Part shown: positions 9,073 to 18,008 of the stretch, piece by piece | How positions within the stretch are numbered: the stretch's first letter is position 1 | Layout of the letters: every line of letters begins with the position of its first letter | NCBI GenBank assembly: GCA_020636005.1 | Contig: JACJYR010000004.1 | Coordinates: forward strand, 434,001-498,000 | Direction: 5' to 3' | Origin: Lewinellaceae bacterium | GTDB taxonomy: Bacteria; Bacteroidota; Bacteroidia; Chitinophagales; Saprospiraceae | DNA length: 64,000 nt | Notes under the pieces: generated by a model | Databases searched by the model: none | Told to the model about the DNA's origin: nothing | The model's input: the letters and a program-made list of their open reading frames with translations, nothing else | Made by a program: the position numbers and the translations under genes

Positions 9073-9125
9073 AAAGAGGCAGCTGGGACATTTGTCCTTG
9101 GAACGAAATTCAAAGCATGTAATTT

Positions 9126-10151
9126 ATGAACACAGATTTTATACACTTCGAATTGCTGGAAGCCTGGTTTAGGGGAACGCTCAACGAAGCGGAAAGGCGG
9201 GACATGCAGGAGCGCATGGCTTCCGACGAATTGCTGAAGGCAGAATTCGAGGCATTTGCAACGATATGGGAAGGTGCCCGGACGGTTGGCGATCTGCAAC
9301 TCCGCCAGGCCATCGCCAATGCGCACGAGGACAACCGCCAACAAGGCTTTTTGCTCACGGAAGATGACCTGGAAGGCTACCTGCAGGGCAACCTATATGG
9401 GGAAAAGGCCAGGCTGCTGGAACAGCGGCTGAAATCTGACGAAGTGTTTGCAAAAGAGATGACAGACCGGGCGGACCTGCTGGAAGGCATCCGTACCCGG
9501 GGCGACCTGGCGCTGCGGGAGCAAATCCGCCAGGCACACCAACAGGCCAAAAGTGAGGGTGCTTTGAGGGATACAACCAATGGGGCTCGAATCGTCCCTT
9601 TCCGCCAACGGGTATTGCGCTGGGCCATAGCGGCATCGGTAGCGCTGCTGGCCGTCGCCGGGTCATGGTGGTTCCTGTCGCCGGGAAACTACGACGAAGC
9701 ATTTGCCGCTTATTACCAACCGAACTCACCTTTCCTTAACAGCTTGCTCGATTCGTTGGAAGCAACTGGTTTTGCCACAGGAAAAGGAGAAGCATTCAAG
9801 GCTTATGTGGCCGGGGTACAAGCTTATGAAAGAGGTAATTTCGCTGCGGCGGAAAGCCAAATCGCCGCCTGGCTCCAACAAAACCCGGGGGACGACAACG
9901 CCCGTTTGATGCTGGGGCTTAGCTATTTGGGGCAACAATCCTACAAGAAAGCAGCGAAAGAATTTGAGCAATTGCTTACCAGCCAGGATGCCGCCATTGT
10001 GCGGGCAGCAAAATTCTACCTGGCCCTCGCCTGGTGCAAGAACCCGTTCAAACGGGGTGCAGCCGAACGGCTCCTTAGGGATATCGCCAATGACAACACT
10101 TCCCCCCACCGCCAGGCTGCGGCCATGATGCTGGAAAAAATCAACCGTTGA
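9126..10151 (+). CDS. Single-pass membrane protein, anti-sigma-like N terminus and periplasmic TPRs
   Basis: 341 residues. The N terminus has two similar acidic helical units (about 5-62 and 73-130; FELLEAWFRGTLNEAERRDM and LEGYLQGNLYGEKARLLEQR) resembling the cytosolic helical bundles of anti-sigma factors, without the zinc motif. A transmembrane helix follows at about 165-187 (WAIAASVALLAVAGSWWFL), then a periplasmic part with TPR-type repeats (AYERGNFAAAESQIAAWLQQ; LGQQSYKKAAKEFEQLL). It follows the ECF sigma gene by 53 bp and precedes the next lipoprotein gene by 2 bp. The best reading is a membrane anti-sigma factor whose TPR domain senses or recruits something outside. Known families often show this order, but no direct homologue is recognised. 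Confidence 0.8.
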   Translation: MNTDFIHFELLEAWFRGTLNEAERRDMQERMASDELLKAEFEAFATIWEGARTVGDLQLRQAIANAHEDNRQQGFLLTEDDLEGYLQGNLYGEKARLLEQRLKSDEVFAKEMTDRADLLEGIRTRGDLALREQIRQAHQQAKSEGALRDTTNGARIVPFRQRVLRWAIAASVALLAVAGSWWFLSPGNYDEAFAAYYQPNSPFLNSLLDSLEATGFATGKGEAFKAYVAGVQAYERGNFAAAESQIAAWLQQNPGDDNARLMLGLSYLGQQSYKKAAKEFEQLLTSQDAAIVRAAKFYLALAWCKNPFKRGAAERLLRDIANDNTSPHRQAAAMMLEKINR

Positions 10152-10153
10152 CC

Positions 10154-11803
10154 ATGAAAAAGACCTTGCCCCTGCCAATTATAGCCATTGCCTGCCTTGC
10201 CCTTTTTGCTTGTGGTGGGAAAAATGCTCCGGCCACTCCGGCCCAACCCGTGGAAGGGGTAAGTACGGAATCTGGCGCTAAGCTTTCCCAAGTCGAGATA
10301 GGGGAAGAAATGCCGCAGGACCTGCCCCAAAAAAGGGATCCTGCTGTATTGCAACAGGTGCTCGACCAGCTTTATGTGTCGGGAGCCGATTTCCGTTGGC
10401 CCAAACCTGCCATCCGTTTGGTCAACAGCCAAAATTTCGTCGCCACCTTCCGTCCCCGCTCCAACGAGATTTTAGTTGAGGAAAAGGCGCTTGAGGCTTG
10501 CCGCTCTTTTGCCAGGGATTCCACGGCCATGATCGCATTCCTCATCGGCCACGAATTGTCACATTTTTATGAAAACGAAGGTAATAAATTGGGCACACCC
10601 ACTAATTTCCTTGCTTTTGGCCAACACCAGGATGCCGGCTTGCAATCGGAAATCAACGCTGACCTGCGGGGCATTTTTTTGTGCCACGTGGCAGGCTACA
10701 ATCTCATTCGATCCTTATTGCCAAATTTTATTGAGCAAATTTATGCTTCTTATCAGTTGGATAAAAAAGCACTCCCAAATTACCCACCCAAGCAGGAACG
10801 TCAGGCCCATGCAACCCTGGTGCAGCATCGTGCCGACACCTTGTTCCATATCTTCCATGCGGCCATTTATCTGACGGGATTTGGCAAGTATGCCGAAGCC
10901 AATGCTTGCTACGATTACTTGCTCAAATATTACAACGGAGCCGAGGTCTATAACAACCTTGGCGTACTCAATGCCCTGCAGGCCATGCAGGTGGGCGGCA
11001 AGAACCCCGACTCGCTTTGGTATCCGCTGGAACTGGATGTTTATACACGTTTAGAAAGGGCCCGGGATGAACCTTTAACCCCCGTGGAACGCCAGCAGCG
11101 GGAGGATTTTTTGAACAATGCCTTGGAACAATTTGAAACAGCCATTGCAATGAACCCTGCCTACGAAGCTGCCAATACTAACTTGCTTTGTACAAAATTG
11201 CTTTTGGGGCGAAACGAAGCGGTGATTGCTGCACTTGAAAACAAAAGGGTGGAAGTTAAAGGCGATGTAAAAAAATTACTGGTTGCCATTGCGAAAGCCC
11301 AAACAGGAAAGGATATAGGGGCGATAATACAGTTGTTCAAAGGGTTGGAAAAATCCGAAAACGTTCAGGTAGCCACTGTGGCCAGGTTCAATGCCACCAT
11401 TTTGTCGGGCCAGGAAATGGAGGCTGCGCCGCAAACATGTAGCCTAAAGCCCATTGAAAGTTACCCGGATGGCGTAAAACTCGGGGATTTGCGCTGGCAT
11501 GGCGGCTATGCCCTGGACAAGGAAGGCAAATACCTTATCCATTGGCAGCAAAAAGCACATTCTACCCTGTACAAATTCAATACGTCAAAACAACTGGTTG
11601 CTTTTCAAATTATCCATTCGCCTGCCATTGTCATAGATCCACGCCTGAAGGTTGGCCTTTCGATGCAGCAAAAGGATTTACCGGCAAGGCAGGTATTAAT
11701 TTCCGCCAACCTGGGATCGTTTTGGATGGCTGCCCCTTGCCAATTGATGATTAAAACGAAGAACAAAAGGATAGTGGAGGAATGGGCAATTGTCTTAGAA
11801 TGA
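10154..11803 (+). CDS. Lipoprotein with M48-like HExxH metallopeptidase motif
   Basis: The ATG at 10154, 2 bp after the previous stop, gives a lipoprotein signal peptide with lipobox LFAC (Cys20) and 549 residues. A zinc-protease motif GHELSH (His133, Glu134, His137) is followed about 30 residues later by SEINADLRGIF and HVAGY, which matches the Glu-xx-x-Ala-Asp third-ligand helix of M48 peptidases. The middle contains TPR-like helices (FGKYAEANACYDYLLKYY; ALEQFETAIAMNPAYEAA). It is the last gene of the sigma operon. An outer-membrane-anchored periplasmic protease or chaperone like BepA is plausible; by context it could take part in signal transmission to the membrane protein upstream. Confidence 0.85.
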   Translation: MKKTLPLPIIAIACLALFACGGKNAPATPAQPVEGVSTESGAKLSQVEIGEEMPQDLPQKRDPAVLQQVLDQLYVSGADFRWPKPAIRLVNSQNFVATFRPRSNEILVEEKALEACRSFARDSTAMIAFLIGHELSHFYENEGNKLGTPTNFLAFGQHQDAGLQSEINADLRGIFLCHVAGYNLIRSLLPNFIEQIYASYQLDKKALPNYPPKQERQAHATLVQHRADTLFHIFHAAIYLTGFGKYAEANACYDYLLKYYNGAEVYNNLGVLNALQAMQVGGKNPDSLWYPLELDVYTRLERARDEPLTPVERQQREDFLNNALEQFETAIAMNPAYEAANTNLLCTKLLLGRNEAVIAALENKRVEVKGDVKKLLVAIAKAQTGKDIGAIIQLFKGLEKSENVQVATVARFNATILSGQEMEAAPQTCSLKPIESYPDGVKLGDLRWHGGYALDKEGKYLIHWQQKAHSTLYKFNTSKQLVAFQIIHSPAIVIDPRLKVGLSMQQKDLPARQVLISANLGSFWMAAPCQLMIKTKNKRIVEEWAIVLE

Positions 11804-11828
11804 AGTCATACTCGGCGCCATAAAGTTT

Positions 11829-11953
11829 TCCCGAATTTCGGGACGAGTTGTGCAAATGCTATTGGCTGTTAGCCATTGGCCGTGGGCCAACAGCTAACTG
11901 CCAAAAGCCAATAGCAATTTAACAAATGCATGACATGTCCCGATTTTCAGGAA
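11829..11953. repeat. Long imperfect palindrome between converging genes
   Basis: Nested inverted arms: an outer CCCGAATTTCGGGAC / GTCCCGATTTTCAGG-like pair, then GCTATTGGCT / AGCCAATAGC, then TTAGCCATTGGC / GGCCAACAGCTAA. Overall about 125 bp that can fold into one long imperfect hairpin. It lies just after the metallopeptidase lipoprotein gene and may act as a terminator, or be a miniature mobile element. Confidence 0.6.
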
Positions 11954-11959
11954 AACCTA

Positions 11960-12172
11960 TTAGCGTGAAGTATAATAGGCCATGATGGGACAAAATTCAT
12001 GACTTTTAAGTCGAATTCGTTGGGTACAGGAACTGTGCGCAAAGCTGGTGACGGTGTAGGCGTCCACCTCCAGGAGCCTGGAGGTGCCGTAGCCCTGGGC
12101 CTGGGTGCCGGGGCTGGTGGACAACAGGATGGCGGCGGCCACAAAAAGGCCTGGAAAGGTTGATTTTAACAT
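11960..12172 (-). pseudogene. Short secreted-protein start, probably a gene remnant
   Basis: A 70-residue frame begins MLKSTFPGLFVAAAILLSTS with a full signal peptide ending TQAQ, then continues only about 45 residues with no recognisable domain. The bases before the start (CTATTTGTGCTATG) equal those before the FN3-like gene at 3889, and both products start MLK. The likely reading is the 5' end of a related surface-protein gene whose body was deleted; its end abuts the palindrome at 11829-11953. A genuine short secreted peptide is possible. Confidence 0.45.
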
Positions 12173-12371
12173 AGCACAAATAGGTCTATGAAGCCCAATT
12201 TTTTTGACCAGGTTGACCATACTGACCGTGTAATTGGCCGGATTGGGGTAAGGGGCGTGGCTCCTCTCACCCCGACCAATCCGCCTTGGTTAATTGATAA
12301 TCAACATTTTAACGCATCCTTTTCCGGCATGGTGCTGAGTAGCAACTGTTGCCGCCCCTGGCCGAAGGCAA

Positions 12372-13820
12372 TTAAAGCATCCCTATCCTTTCCTCCATCC
12401 AACCCATTGAAACGACCGGGCTGAGCGCCTTTAATTTTTCCCGCAATTTTTCCTTCTCCCCCGGCGGCACCTGAACGTGCTTAAATTTCAGCGCTGCCAT
12501 TTTCCTCACAAAGCGGATGTGGTTCAACTGTGCCTGGATTTTGTATTCCGACAACGGTTGGTTACCCACGTATTTCTCATAAGCCTTGAGGTGGCCGGTG
12601 AGGAAATCGTAATCCTGGCCGTACAGCACATACCGGTCAAAGGCGATTTTCAACAGCAGTCCCCGGGAGCGGATATCGTAGGGGTGCTGGCTGAACAGTT
12701 TGGCGGCCACCAGCAGGTCCTGTGCTGCATCCAGGTCGCCCTGATAGTACATCAGGGCTGTCCTGGACAATCCCACCACCGGGTTATTGGCGCCATCCTC
12801 CAAATGGGGCGAAAATTGCGCAATAAAATCTTCAGCCCAGCCGAAATCCCTGCAAATAGCTGCCACTGACACAATATTGGCAAATGAAATCTCCGTCAGC
12901 CGCCCATTGTCGAACAGCAGCACCCCCGCTGCTATCGCCTTCTTGTAAAGCTGGAGCAATTCCGGCTCGACCCTGGCCTGGTGCTCGGTGAGGAAGACCC
13001 CGTAATTGATAAGCTGCCGCAAAAGGATGGGCTGCTCATAAGTGGGCAACATGGGATACTTTTCCAAATACAGCTTTTGCAGTTCCCTGAAACCACTTTC
13101 ATTCCCCTCCCGGAACAGGAGCCCCACCAACTGGCCGTAGATGGCCAGCAGGGGATCGCTTTCCTCCATGGCGGGCACCCGGGTCATTTCCAACACCGCC
13201 TCCAACATCGGGAATTCGTAACGGACATTGAACAGCCTTTCCAGGGCCTTCATCTGCGCCATATAGCGCAACTTGTCCAGGCAATAAAACCGGTCGAGGC
13301 AGGCATCGGCGGCCAGCAGCGACGGCGCACCGGGAGCGGTGGGGGTATTGTAGTTGTAATAAAGTTGGTGGTGCACCTGCTGGAGGGCCAGGTATTCGCC
13401 GGCGTCCTTCACCGGGACTGCGTTTGTTTCCTCGACCAGTTTTTGTGCTTCTGCCTGGAAGTGTTCCCCGGCATCCCGCCGGCCCAGTGCCCTCACCAAT
13501 TGCGCCCGGCGGCCAAAAGCGGCGTCATCCCCCTTGTCGCCGAGGGTTTCTTTGACCACCATAAAATCCTCCACGTTGTGCGCCAGGGCCGACATCAGGT
13601 TGTAGAGCCTGGAGTCCGTGTACTCCTTTTGGCCGAAACAGCGCCGGTAAGCGGCCACCAGTTCGGCCTTCCCCAGGTCGAAGCCAGGGTGGTACTTGCA
13701 GAGGTACCGGAAAAAAAGGAGGTGGCTGGGGCTGGCCTTGAAAAAAGGCGATTGGAGGAACTTGTCCAACTCCTTGTGTTCTTCGGGCCGAAGGGCACGG
13801 AGGAGGGTGAGTAGCTTCAT
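12372..13820 (-). CDS. LQSPFF family cytoplasmic protein, copy A
   Basis: The ATG at 13820 aligns with the starts of the paralogues; an upstream extension is low-quality sequence. 482 residues, no signal peptide or membrane helix, predicted almost all helical, probably an alpha-solenoid. The N terminus MKLLTLLRALRPEEHKELDK leads into the family motif FLQSPFFKAS; the C terminus keeps a Trp-containing end (MGWMEERIGML). Paralogues lie at 27225, 44841, 49491 and, decayed, at 54113. It is head to head with the repeat/S74 protein gene at 14261 (440 bp between). Function unknown; position suggests a role tied to production of the secreted partner. It is the most diverged copy in the window. Confidence 0.8.
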   Translation of the reverse strand: MKLLTLLRALRPEEHKELDKFLQSPFFKASPSHLLFFRYLCKYHPGFDLGKAELVAAYRRCFGQKEYTDSRLYNLMSALAHNVEDFMVVKETLGDKGDDAAFGRRAQLVRALGRRDAGEHFQAEAQKLVEETNAVPVKDAGEYLALQQVHHQLYYNYNTPTAPGAPSLLAADACLDRFYCLDKLRYMAQMKALERLFNVRYEFPMLEAVLEMTRVPAMEESDPLLAIYGQLVGLLFREGNESGFRELQKLYLEKYPMLPTYEQPILLRQLINYGVFLTEHQARVEPELLQLYKKAIAAGVLLFDNGRLTEISFANIVSVAAICRDFGWAEDFIAQFSPHLEDGANNPVVGLSRTALMYYQGDLDAAQDLLVAAKLFSQHPYDIRSRGLLLKIAFDRYVLYGQDYDFLTGHLKAYEKYVGNQPLSEYKIQAQLNHIRFVRKMAALKFKHVQVPPGEKEKLREKLKALSPVVSMGWMEERIGML

Positions 13821-14172
13821 CGTTCTGCCGAATATTAGGTGTTTTTCATAAGCGGCCCAGGTGGTGTCAAGGTGAAAACGTACTGCCGCAGCCAACTTCG
13901 GCAGCGCTGGCACCGACCGCCGAAGCGGGCTTCGGCGGCGATACGCCCACCCCAAAACCATATAGGCCCGACAGCAAATTTGCTGAAAAAAAGCGGCTGT
14001 TTTCACAAAGGGACAAAAAAAGGCAAAACGGGTTTTTAAAAATTGTAAATCAATAGGTTATAGATTTTTGATACCGGCAAATGAAGCGGATTTTTTCAGA
14101 GGATGGGGAAAATTTGGGGGAGAAAATGAGGGAAGGGGTTGAATAATATTGGCTTCGAATCCCTGATGAACT

Positions 14173-14242
14173 ACAGGAGGACTTCCCAAAACTCCTTAGA
14201 AAAAGAAGTAGGGCGCAAATGCCGAAAGCGATAGTGTAGGCA
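14173..14242 (+). promoter_or_regulatory. Conserved structured leader, copy 1
   Basis: The segment ACAGGAGG-CTTCCC-AAACTCCTT, then GAAGTAGGGCGCAA, GCCGAAAGCG and AGTGTAGGCA, recurs at 17923-17989. An AGGAG/CTCCT stem and a GGC/GCC stem can form in both copies, and the loop bases differ while the pairs are kept. It ends 18 bp before the start codon. It looks like a transcribed cis-regulatory element; it does not fit the c-di-GMP-I riboswitch or any other class I know. The remaining gap from 13821 holds no gene. Confidence 0.55.
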
Positions 14243-14260
14243 CTAACAACTCACAACCTA

Positions 14261-17200
14261 ATGAAAAAATTTTCAACACCCATCCTGTTTCTTTTTTGTT
14301 TCTTGCTTTTAAACATTGCCACCGTTCGATCCCAATCCAACATCGAGCAGCCCCTCAGCGTCAACGATGATGGCACTTTGCCGGCTGGGAGTGCCATGCT
14401 CGATGTAAAGTCAGCGGACAAAGGAATCCTCGTGCCCCGCATGACCACCAGCCAAAGAACTTCCATACCCACCCCGGCTACCGGCCTTTTGGTTTTTGAT
14501 ACCGACTTTAACGGTTTTTGGTTTTACAACGGCAGCGGCTGGACGCAAATCACCGGCACGTTCTACAGTTCGGGAACCGGCATCAATATCGCCGGCAGCG
14601 TCATTTCGAACACTGGAGATACCAACCCCACTGATGACATCACCACTTCCACCCCCGCAGGCGGCGACCTGAGCGGCAACTATCCCAACCCCGATATTGC
14701 CGCCGGGGCCGTCGGTACGGCAGAACTTGCCGCCAACGCCGTGACTTCCGCCAAGATATTGGATGGCACGGTCTCCGCTGCCGACCTGTCCTCGATGGGT
14801 GCTTCCTCTGGCCAAACGATTCAATGGAACGGCACCGCCTGGGCACCCGCCAATTCTATCAAAACCCTAATACAGGATGCCGACAGCAATACAAAAGTCG
14901 AAACCGAAAAAAACCCAAATGAAAACCTGGTGCGCATTACCCTGAACGGCTCGGAAAAAGTGGTGTTCCGCCCCAACCGCATTGACCTGCTGAACAACGG
15001 GGGCTCCAATGCATTTGTCGGGGAAAACACTGGTGCGGCCAATACGGGTTTTGCCAATACCGGATTTGGCCACAAAGCCATGGAAACGAATACCACAGGA
15101 TTTGCCAATACCGGAATTGGTGAGTTCGCCCTGCGTTTTGGCACCACAGGAAGTTATAATACAGGTGTAGGGGGGCAGGTACTCTACAACAACAATGGCG
15201 AAAGGAACACGGCGGTCGGGCAGGCAGCTTTGCACAACAATTCATCAGGCTCGAGAAACACCGCAGTTGGGGAATCTGCCTTATGGGCCAACACCACGGG
15301 GAGTGATAATTCGGCTTTGGGCAGGGACGCCCTCCGGGGCAACACGACCGGCAATAATAATGTCGCCATCGGCAACGATGCTGGGAAAGCCAATACGACC
15401 GGATTCAGTAATACTTTCATCGGCAAAGAGGCAGGGAGTTTAAATACGACCGGATTTGCCAATACCTTCATCGGTAAATGGGCTGGTCAGAAAACGACTA
15501 CGTCCGATGGAAATGTGTTCATTGGTTCCGATGCTGGCTTTAACAACACGACTGGCGGAGGCGTCTTTATTGGAGTAAGTGCAGGTGCGGCCAACACTAC
15601 GGGTTTCAGCAATACTTTTATAGGAAGGAATGCTGGTGTAAACAACACCACTGCTTGCTGCAATACATTTGTAGGTGCTTTTTCAGGGCAGCAAAACACA
15701 ACCGGTGCTGATAATGCCTTTTTCGGGTTGAACTCCGGTCAAAACAATACAACCGGCATACGCAACACAATACTCGGCGCTGCCGCGGGTGTACAAAATG
15801 TAACGGGCAGTGCCAACACCTTTGTCGGCTGGACGGCAGGGCTGAAAACAACTTCCAATGATAATACAATGGTGGGCGCAGCCGCCGGGGTAGAAAATAC
15901 GACAGGGATTGCCAATACTTTCATGGGTAAGGATGCTGGCACCCTGAACACTACTGGTTCATCCAATACATTTATAGGAAAGGAGGCAGGGCGCAACAAT
16001 ACTACTGCCGGCAACAACACTTTTGTTGGATTCGGTGCAGGCTTCAAAAACACGACTACCAGCGGTAACTCTTTTTTCGGAAGTGATGCAGGCAGGGAAA
16101 ATACGACCGGCTATGCCAACACCTTTTTGGGAACTCTTGCCGGGAACGGAAACACCACCGGTATTACCAATACATTTGTAGGCGCTTCGGCTGGCTTAAA
16201 TAACACCACTGGAGGTGGCAATACATTTATGGGTTCGGATGCCGGAAGGGGAAATACGACTGGCTATGCCAATACTTTTTTGGGAATTGCAACTGGCAAT
16301 GACAACACCATTGGTTTTGCCAACACTTTTGTCGGTGCTTCATGCGGGTTGAAAAACACCACCGGCAGCGGTAATACATTTATGGGTTCAGATGCCGGAA
16401 GGGAGCATACCACGGGAGGCAATAATACCTTCATAGGCAACTCGGCCGGAGCTACACTCACCTCTGGCATCAGTAGCACCTTTGTCGGCCATTGGGCAGG
16501 CCGGCTCACCACCGCCTGCTGCAATACCTTCCTGGGCGCCTATGCAGGGCAGGTCAACACCACCGGCACCAACAACACCTTCGTGGGGCTGAACGCTGGC
16601 GGGGCGAACACCTCCGGCAGTGGCAACACCATTGTCGGGCGTGACGCAGGCGCATTCGCATCCAACGGCAGCAACAACACCTTCATGGGCGACCAGGCGG
16701 GTTTTTTCAATACGAGCGGCGCTTCCAATTCTTTTTACGGCAAAGATGCGGGAAGGCAAAACACAACAGGCACTCTAAATACCTTCATGGGGCATGGTGC
16801 AGGCCAGAGCAATACCACTGCCATTGGCAATACATATATTGGGTATCTGGCAGGCAATGCCAATACTACCGGTGGTGACAATACCAGCCTGGGCCGTGGT
16901 TCTGCCCTGAACAATTCAGGCGGCGCCTCCAACACATTCCTGGGCATGGAAGCAGGCCGCCAAAATACGACTGGGAATGGAAACCTTTGTGTAGGGAAAT
17001 TCGCCGGCTTGAACGGTGCCACCGGCAACAGCAATACCTACCTCGGTTCTTATGCCGGCCAAAACAGCGGCAATGCCTCCGGCAACGTATTCATCGGTTT
17101 CGAGGCTGGGCTCAATGAAACCGGTTCCAACAAACTCATCATCGAAAACTCCTTTGCCGGAACCCCGCTTATCTCCGGCGACTTCAGCACCGACAGGGTC

Positions 17201-17692
17201 GGCGTCAACCGGGTCGCCACCACCAACACCCTCGAAGTCGGCGGCGAAGCCTCCAAGGCCACGGCCGGCGACTGGCTCGCCAACTCCGATGCCCGCCTGA
17301 AAAAGAACATCCAGTCTTTGGATGCCAATGAAACCCTGCAAAAGCTACTTGAACTGCAGGGTATTACCTACCAATGGAACGACGACAAAACCGGGATGCC
17401 CCGGCCGGCCGGCATCCAGTATGGCTTTACAGCCCAAAACATCCAAACCGTTTATCCGGAAAAAGTATCCACCGATGCGCAGGGCTACCTTCAAACGGCC
17501 TATGGTGACTATGACGCCATGTTCGTGGAAGCCATCCGCGCGCTGAACGAAAAGATAACTGCTTTACAAGCTTTGAACGATGCGCAACAATCGCTCATCG
17601 AACAGCAGCAAAAGCTGTTGGGCGAACAGGAAGCCTCTTTGGCTAAAATTGGGGCGGCCTTGCGGAGCGCCGGGATTTTGATTGAAAATTGA
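14261..17692 (+). CDS. Repeat-rich surface protein with 42 beta-roll units and C-terminal S74 chaperone domain
   Basis: 1143 residues with signal peptide (MKKFSTPILFLFCFLLLNIA). Residues about 30-110 are the common Bacteroidota head (AMLDVKSADKGILVPRMTT; GLLVFDTDFNGFWFYNGSGW). From about 250 to 960 there are about 42 copies of a 17-residue unit of the type GFSNTFIGKEAGSLNTT, similar to YadA/Hia-type trimeric beta-roll head repeats. A Peptidase_S74 (endosialidase-type) chaperone domain follows from about 1005, with NSDARLKKNIQSL holding the Ser-Asp pair used for self-cleavage, and a coiled coil near the C-terminal end. Probably a trimeric fibre or adhesin. No T9SS sorting domain is visible. 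Its leader matches that of 18009. Confidence 0.88.
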   Translation: MKKFSTPILFLFCFLLLNIATVRSQSNIEQPLSVNDDGTLPAGSAMLDVKSADKGILVPRMTTSQRTSIPTPATGLLVFDTDFNGFWFYNGSGWTQITGTFYSSGTGINIAGSVISNTGDTNPTDDITTSTPAGGDLSGNYPNPDIAAGAVGTAELAANAVTSAKILDGTVSAADLSSMGASSGQTIQWNGTAWAPANSIKTLIQDADSNTKVETEKNPNENLVRITLNGSEKVVFRPNRIDLLNNGGSNAFVGENTGAANTGFANTGFGHKAMETNTTGFANTGIGEFALRFGTTGSYNTGVGGQVLYNNNGERNTAVGQAALHNNSSGSRNTAVGESALWANTTGSDNSALGRDALRGNTTGNNNVAIGNDAGKANTTGFSNTFIGKEAGSLNTTGFANTFIGKWAGQKTTTSDGNVFIGSDAGFNNTTGGGVFIGVSAGAANTTGFSNTFIGRNAGVNNTTACCNTFVGAFSGQQNTTGADNAFFGLNSGQNNTTGIRNTILGAAAGVQNVTGSANTFVGWTAGLKTTSNDNTMVGAAAGVENTTGIANTFMGKDAGTLNTTGSSNTFIGKEAGRNNTTAGNNTFVGFGAGFKNTTTSGNSFFGSDAGRENTTGYANTFLGTLAGNGNTTGITNTFVGASAGLNNTTGGGNTFMGSDAGRGNTTGYANTFLGIATGNDNTIGFANTFVGASCGLKNTTGSGNTFMGSDAGREHTTGGNNTFIGNSAGATLTSGISSTFVGHWAGRLTTACCNTFLGAYAGQVNTTGTNNTFVGLNAGGANTSGSGNTIVGRDAGAFASNGSNNTFMGDQAGFFNTSGASNSFYGKDAGRQNTTGTLNTFMGHGAGQSNTTAIGNTYIGYLAGNANTTGGDNTSLGRGSALNNSGGASNTFLGMEAGRQNTTGNGNLCVGKFAGLNGATGNSNTYLGSYAGQNSGNASGNVFIGFEAGLNETGSNKLIIENSFAGTPLISGDFSTDRVGVNRVATTNTLEVGGEASKATAGDWLANSDARLKKNIQSLDANETLQKLLELQGITYQWNDDKTGMPRPAGIQYGFTAQNIQTVYPEKVSTDAQGYLQTAYGDYDAMFVEAIRALNEKITALQALNDAQQSLIEQQQKLLGEQEASLAKIGAALRSAGILIEN

Positions 17693-17792
17693 GACGCCGT
17701 GCCGGCGTGACCGAAAGTCAAGCCGGCACTTTACCCCAACAGCCATTTGCGCCGTCACTTGACCCCTTAAACTACAACCCCAACAATGCCAC

Positions 17793-17826
17793 GACGGCGT
17801 GGCGCAAGGCCACGCCGTCATTTTTC
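17793..17826 (+). terminator. Strong rho-independent terminator
   Basis: Perfect 11-pair stem GACGGCGTGGC / GCCACGCCGTC with a five-base loop, followed by ATTTTT. A related weaker hairpin lies just after the stop codon at about 17693-17740. Ends the beta-roll gene. Confidence 0.92.
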
Positions 17827-17922
17827 CCGACACCCTGTTTCTGCCTGTCCATGCCCTGGATTTTTTGACAAAAGGCGCTGCCAGTTGATAACAATCCCGA
17901 CCGGCATGGTACTGACCCAACA

Positions 17923-17989
17923 ACAGGAGGCTTCCCGAAACTCCTTTATCAAGAAGTAGGGCGCAAGGCCGAAAGCGTGAGTGTAGGCA
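17923..17989 (+). promoter_or_regulatory. Conserved structured leader, copy 2
   Basis: Second copy of the element at 14173-14242, ending 19 bp before the ATG of the 18009 gene, nearly the same spacing as copy 1. The shared parts are ACAGGAGG, CTTCCC, AAACTCCTT, GAAGTAGGGCGCAA, GCCGAAAGCG and AGTGTAGGCA. Confidence 0.55.
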
Positions 17990-18008
17990 ATATCAAACCA
18001 ATTTTATT

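Noticed and set aside
13821..14006. N-terminal extension of LQSPFF copy A to 14006
   Set aside because: The paralogues begin at the position of the ATG at 13820; the extension is Arg/Ala-rich without similarity.
14173..14242. c-di-GMP-I (GEMM) riboswitch
   Set aside because: GGGCGCAA resembles its GGGACGCAAAGCC part, but the order and the rest of the consensus do not fit.
15000..17130. CRISPR-like or satellite DNA from the regular 51-bp period
   Set aside because: The period is the 17-codon beta-roll unit of an open reading frame with normal codon-level variation.
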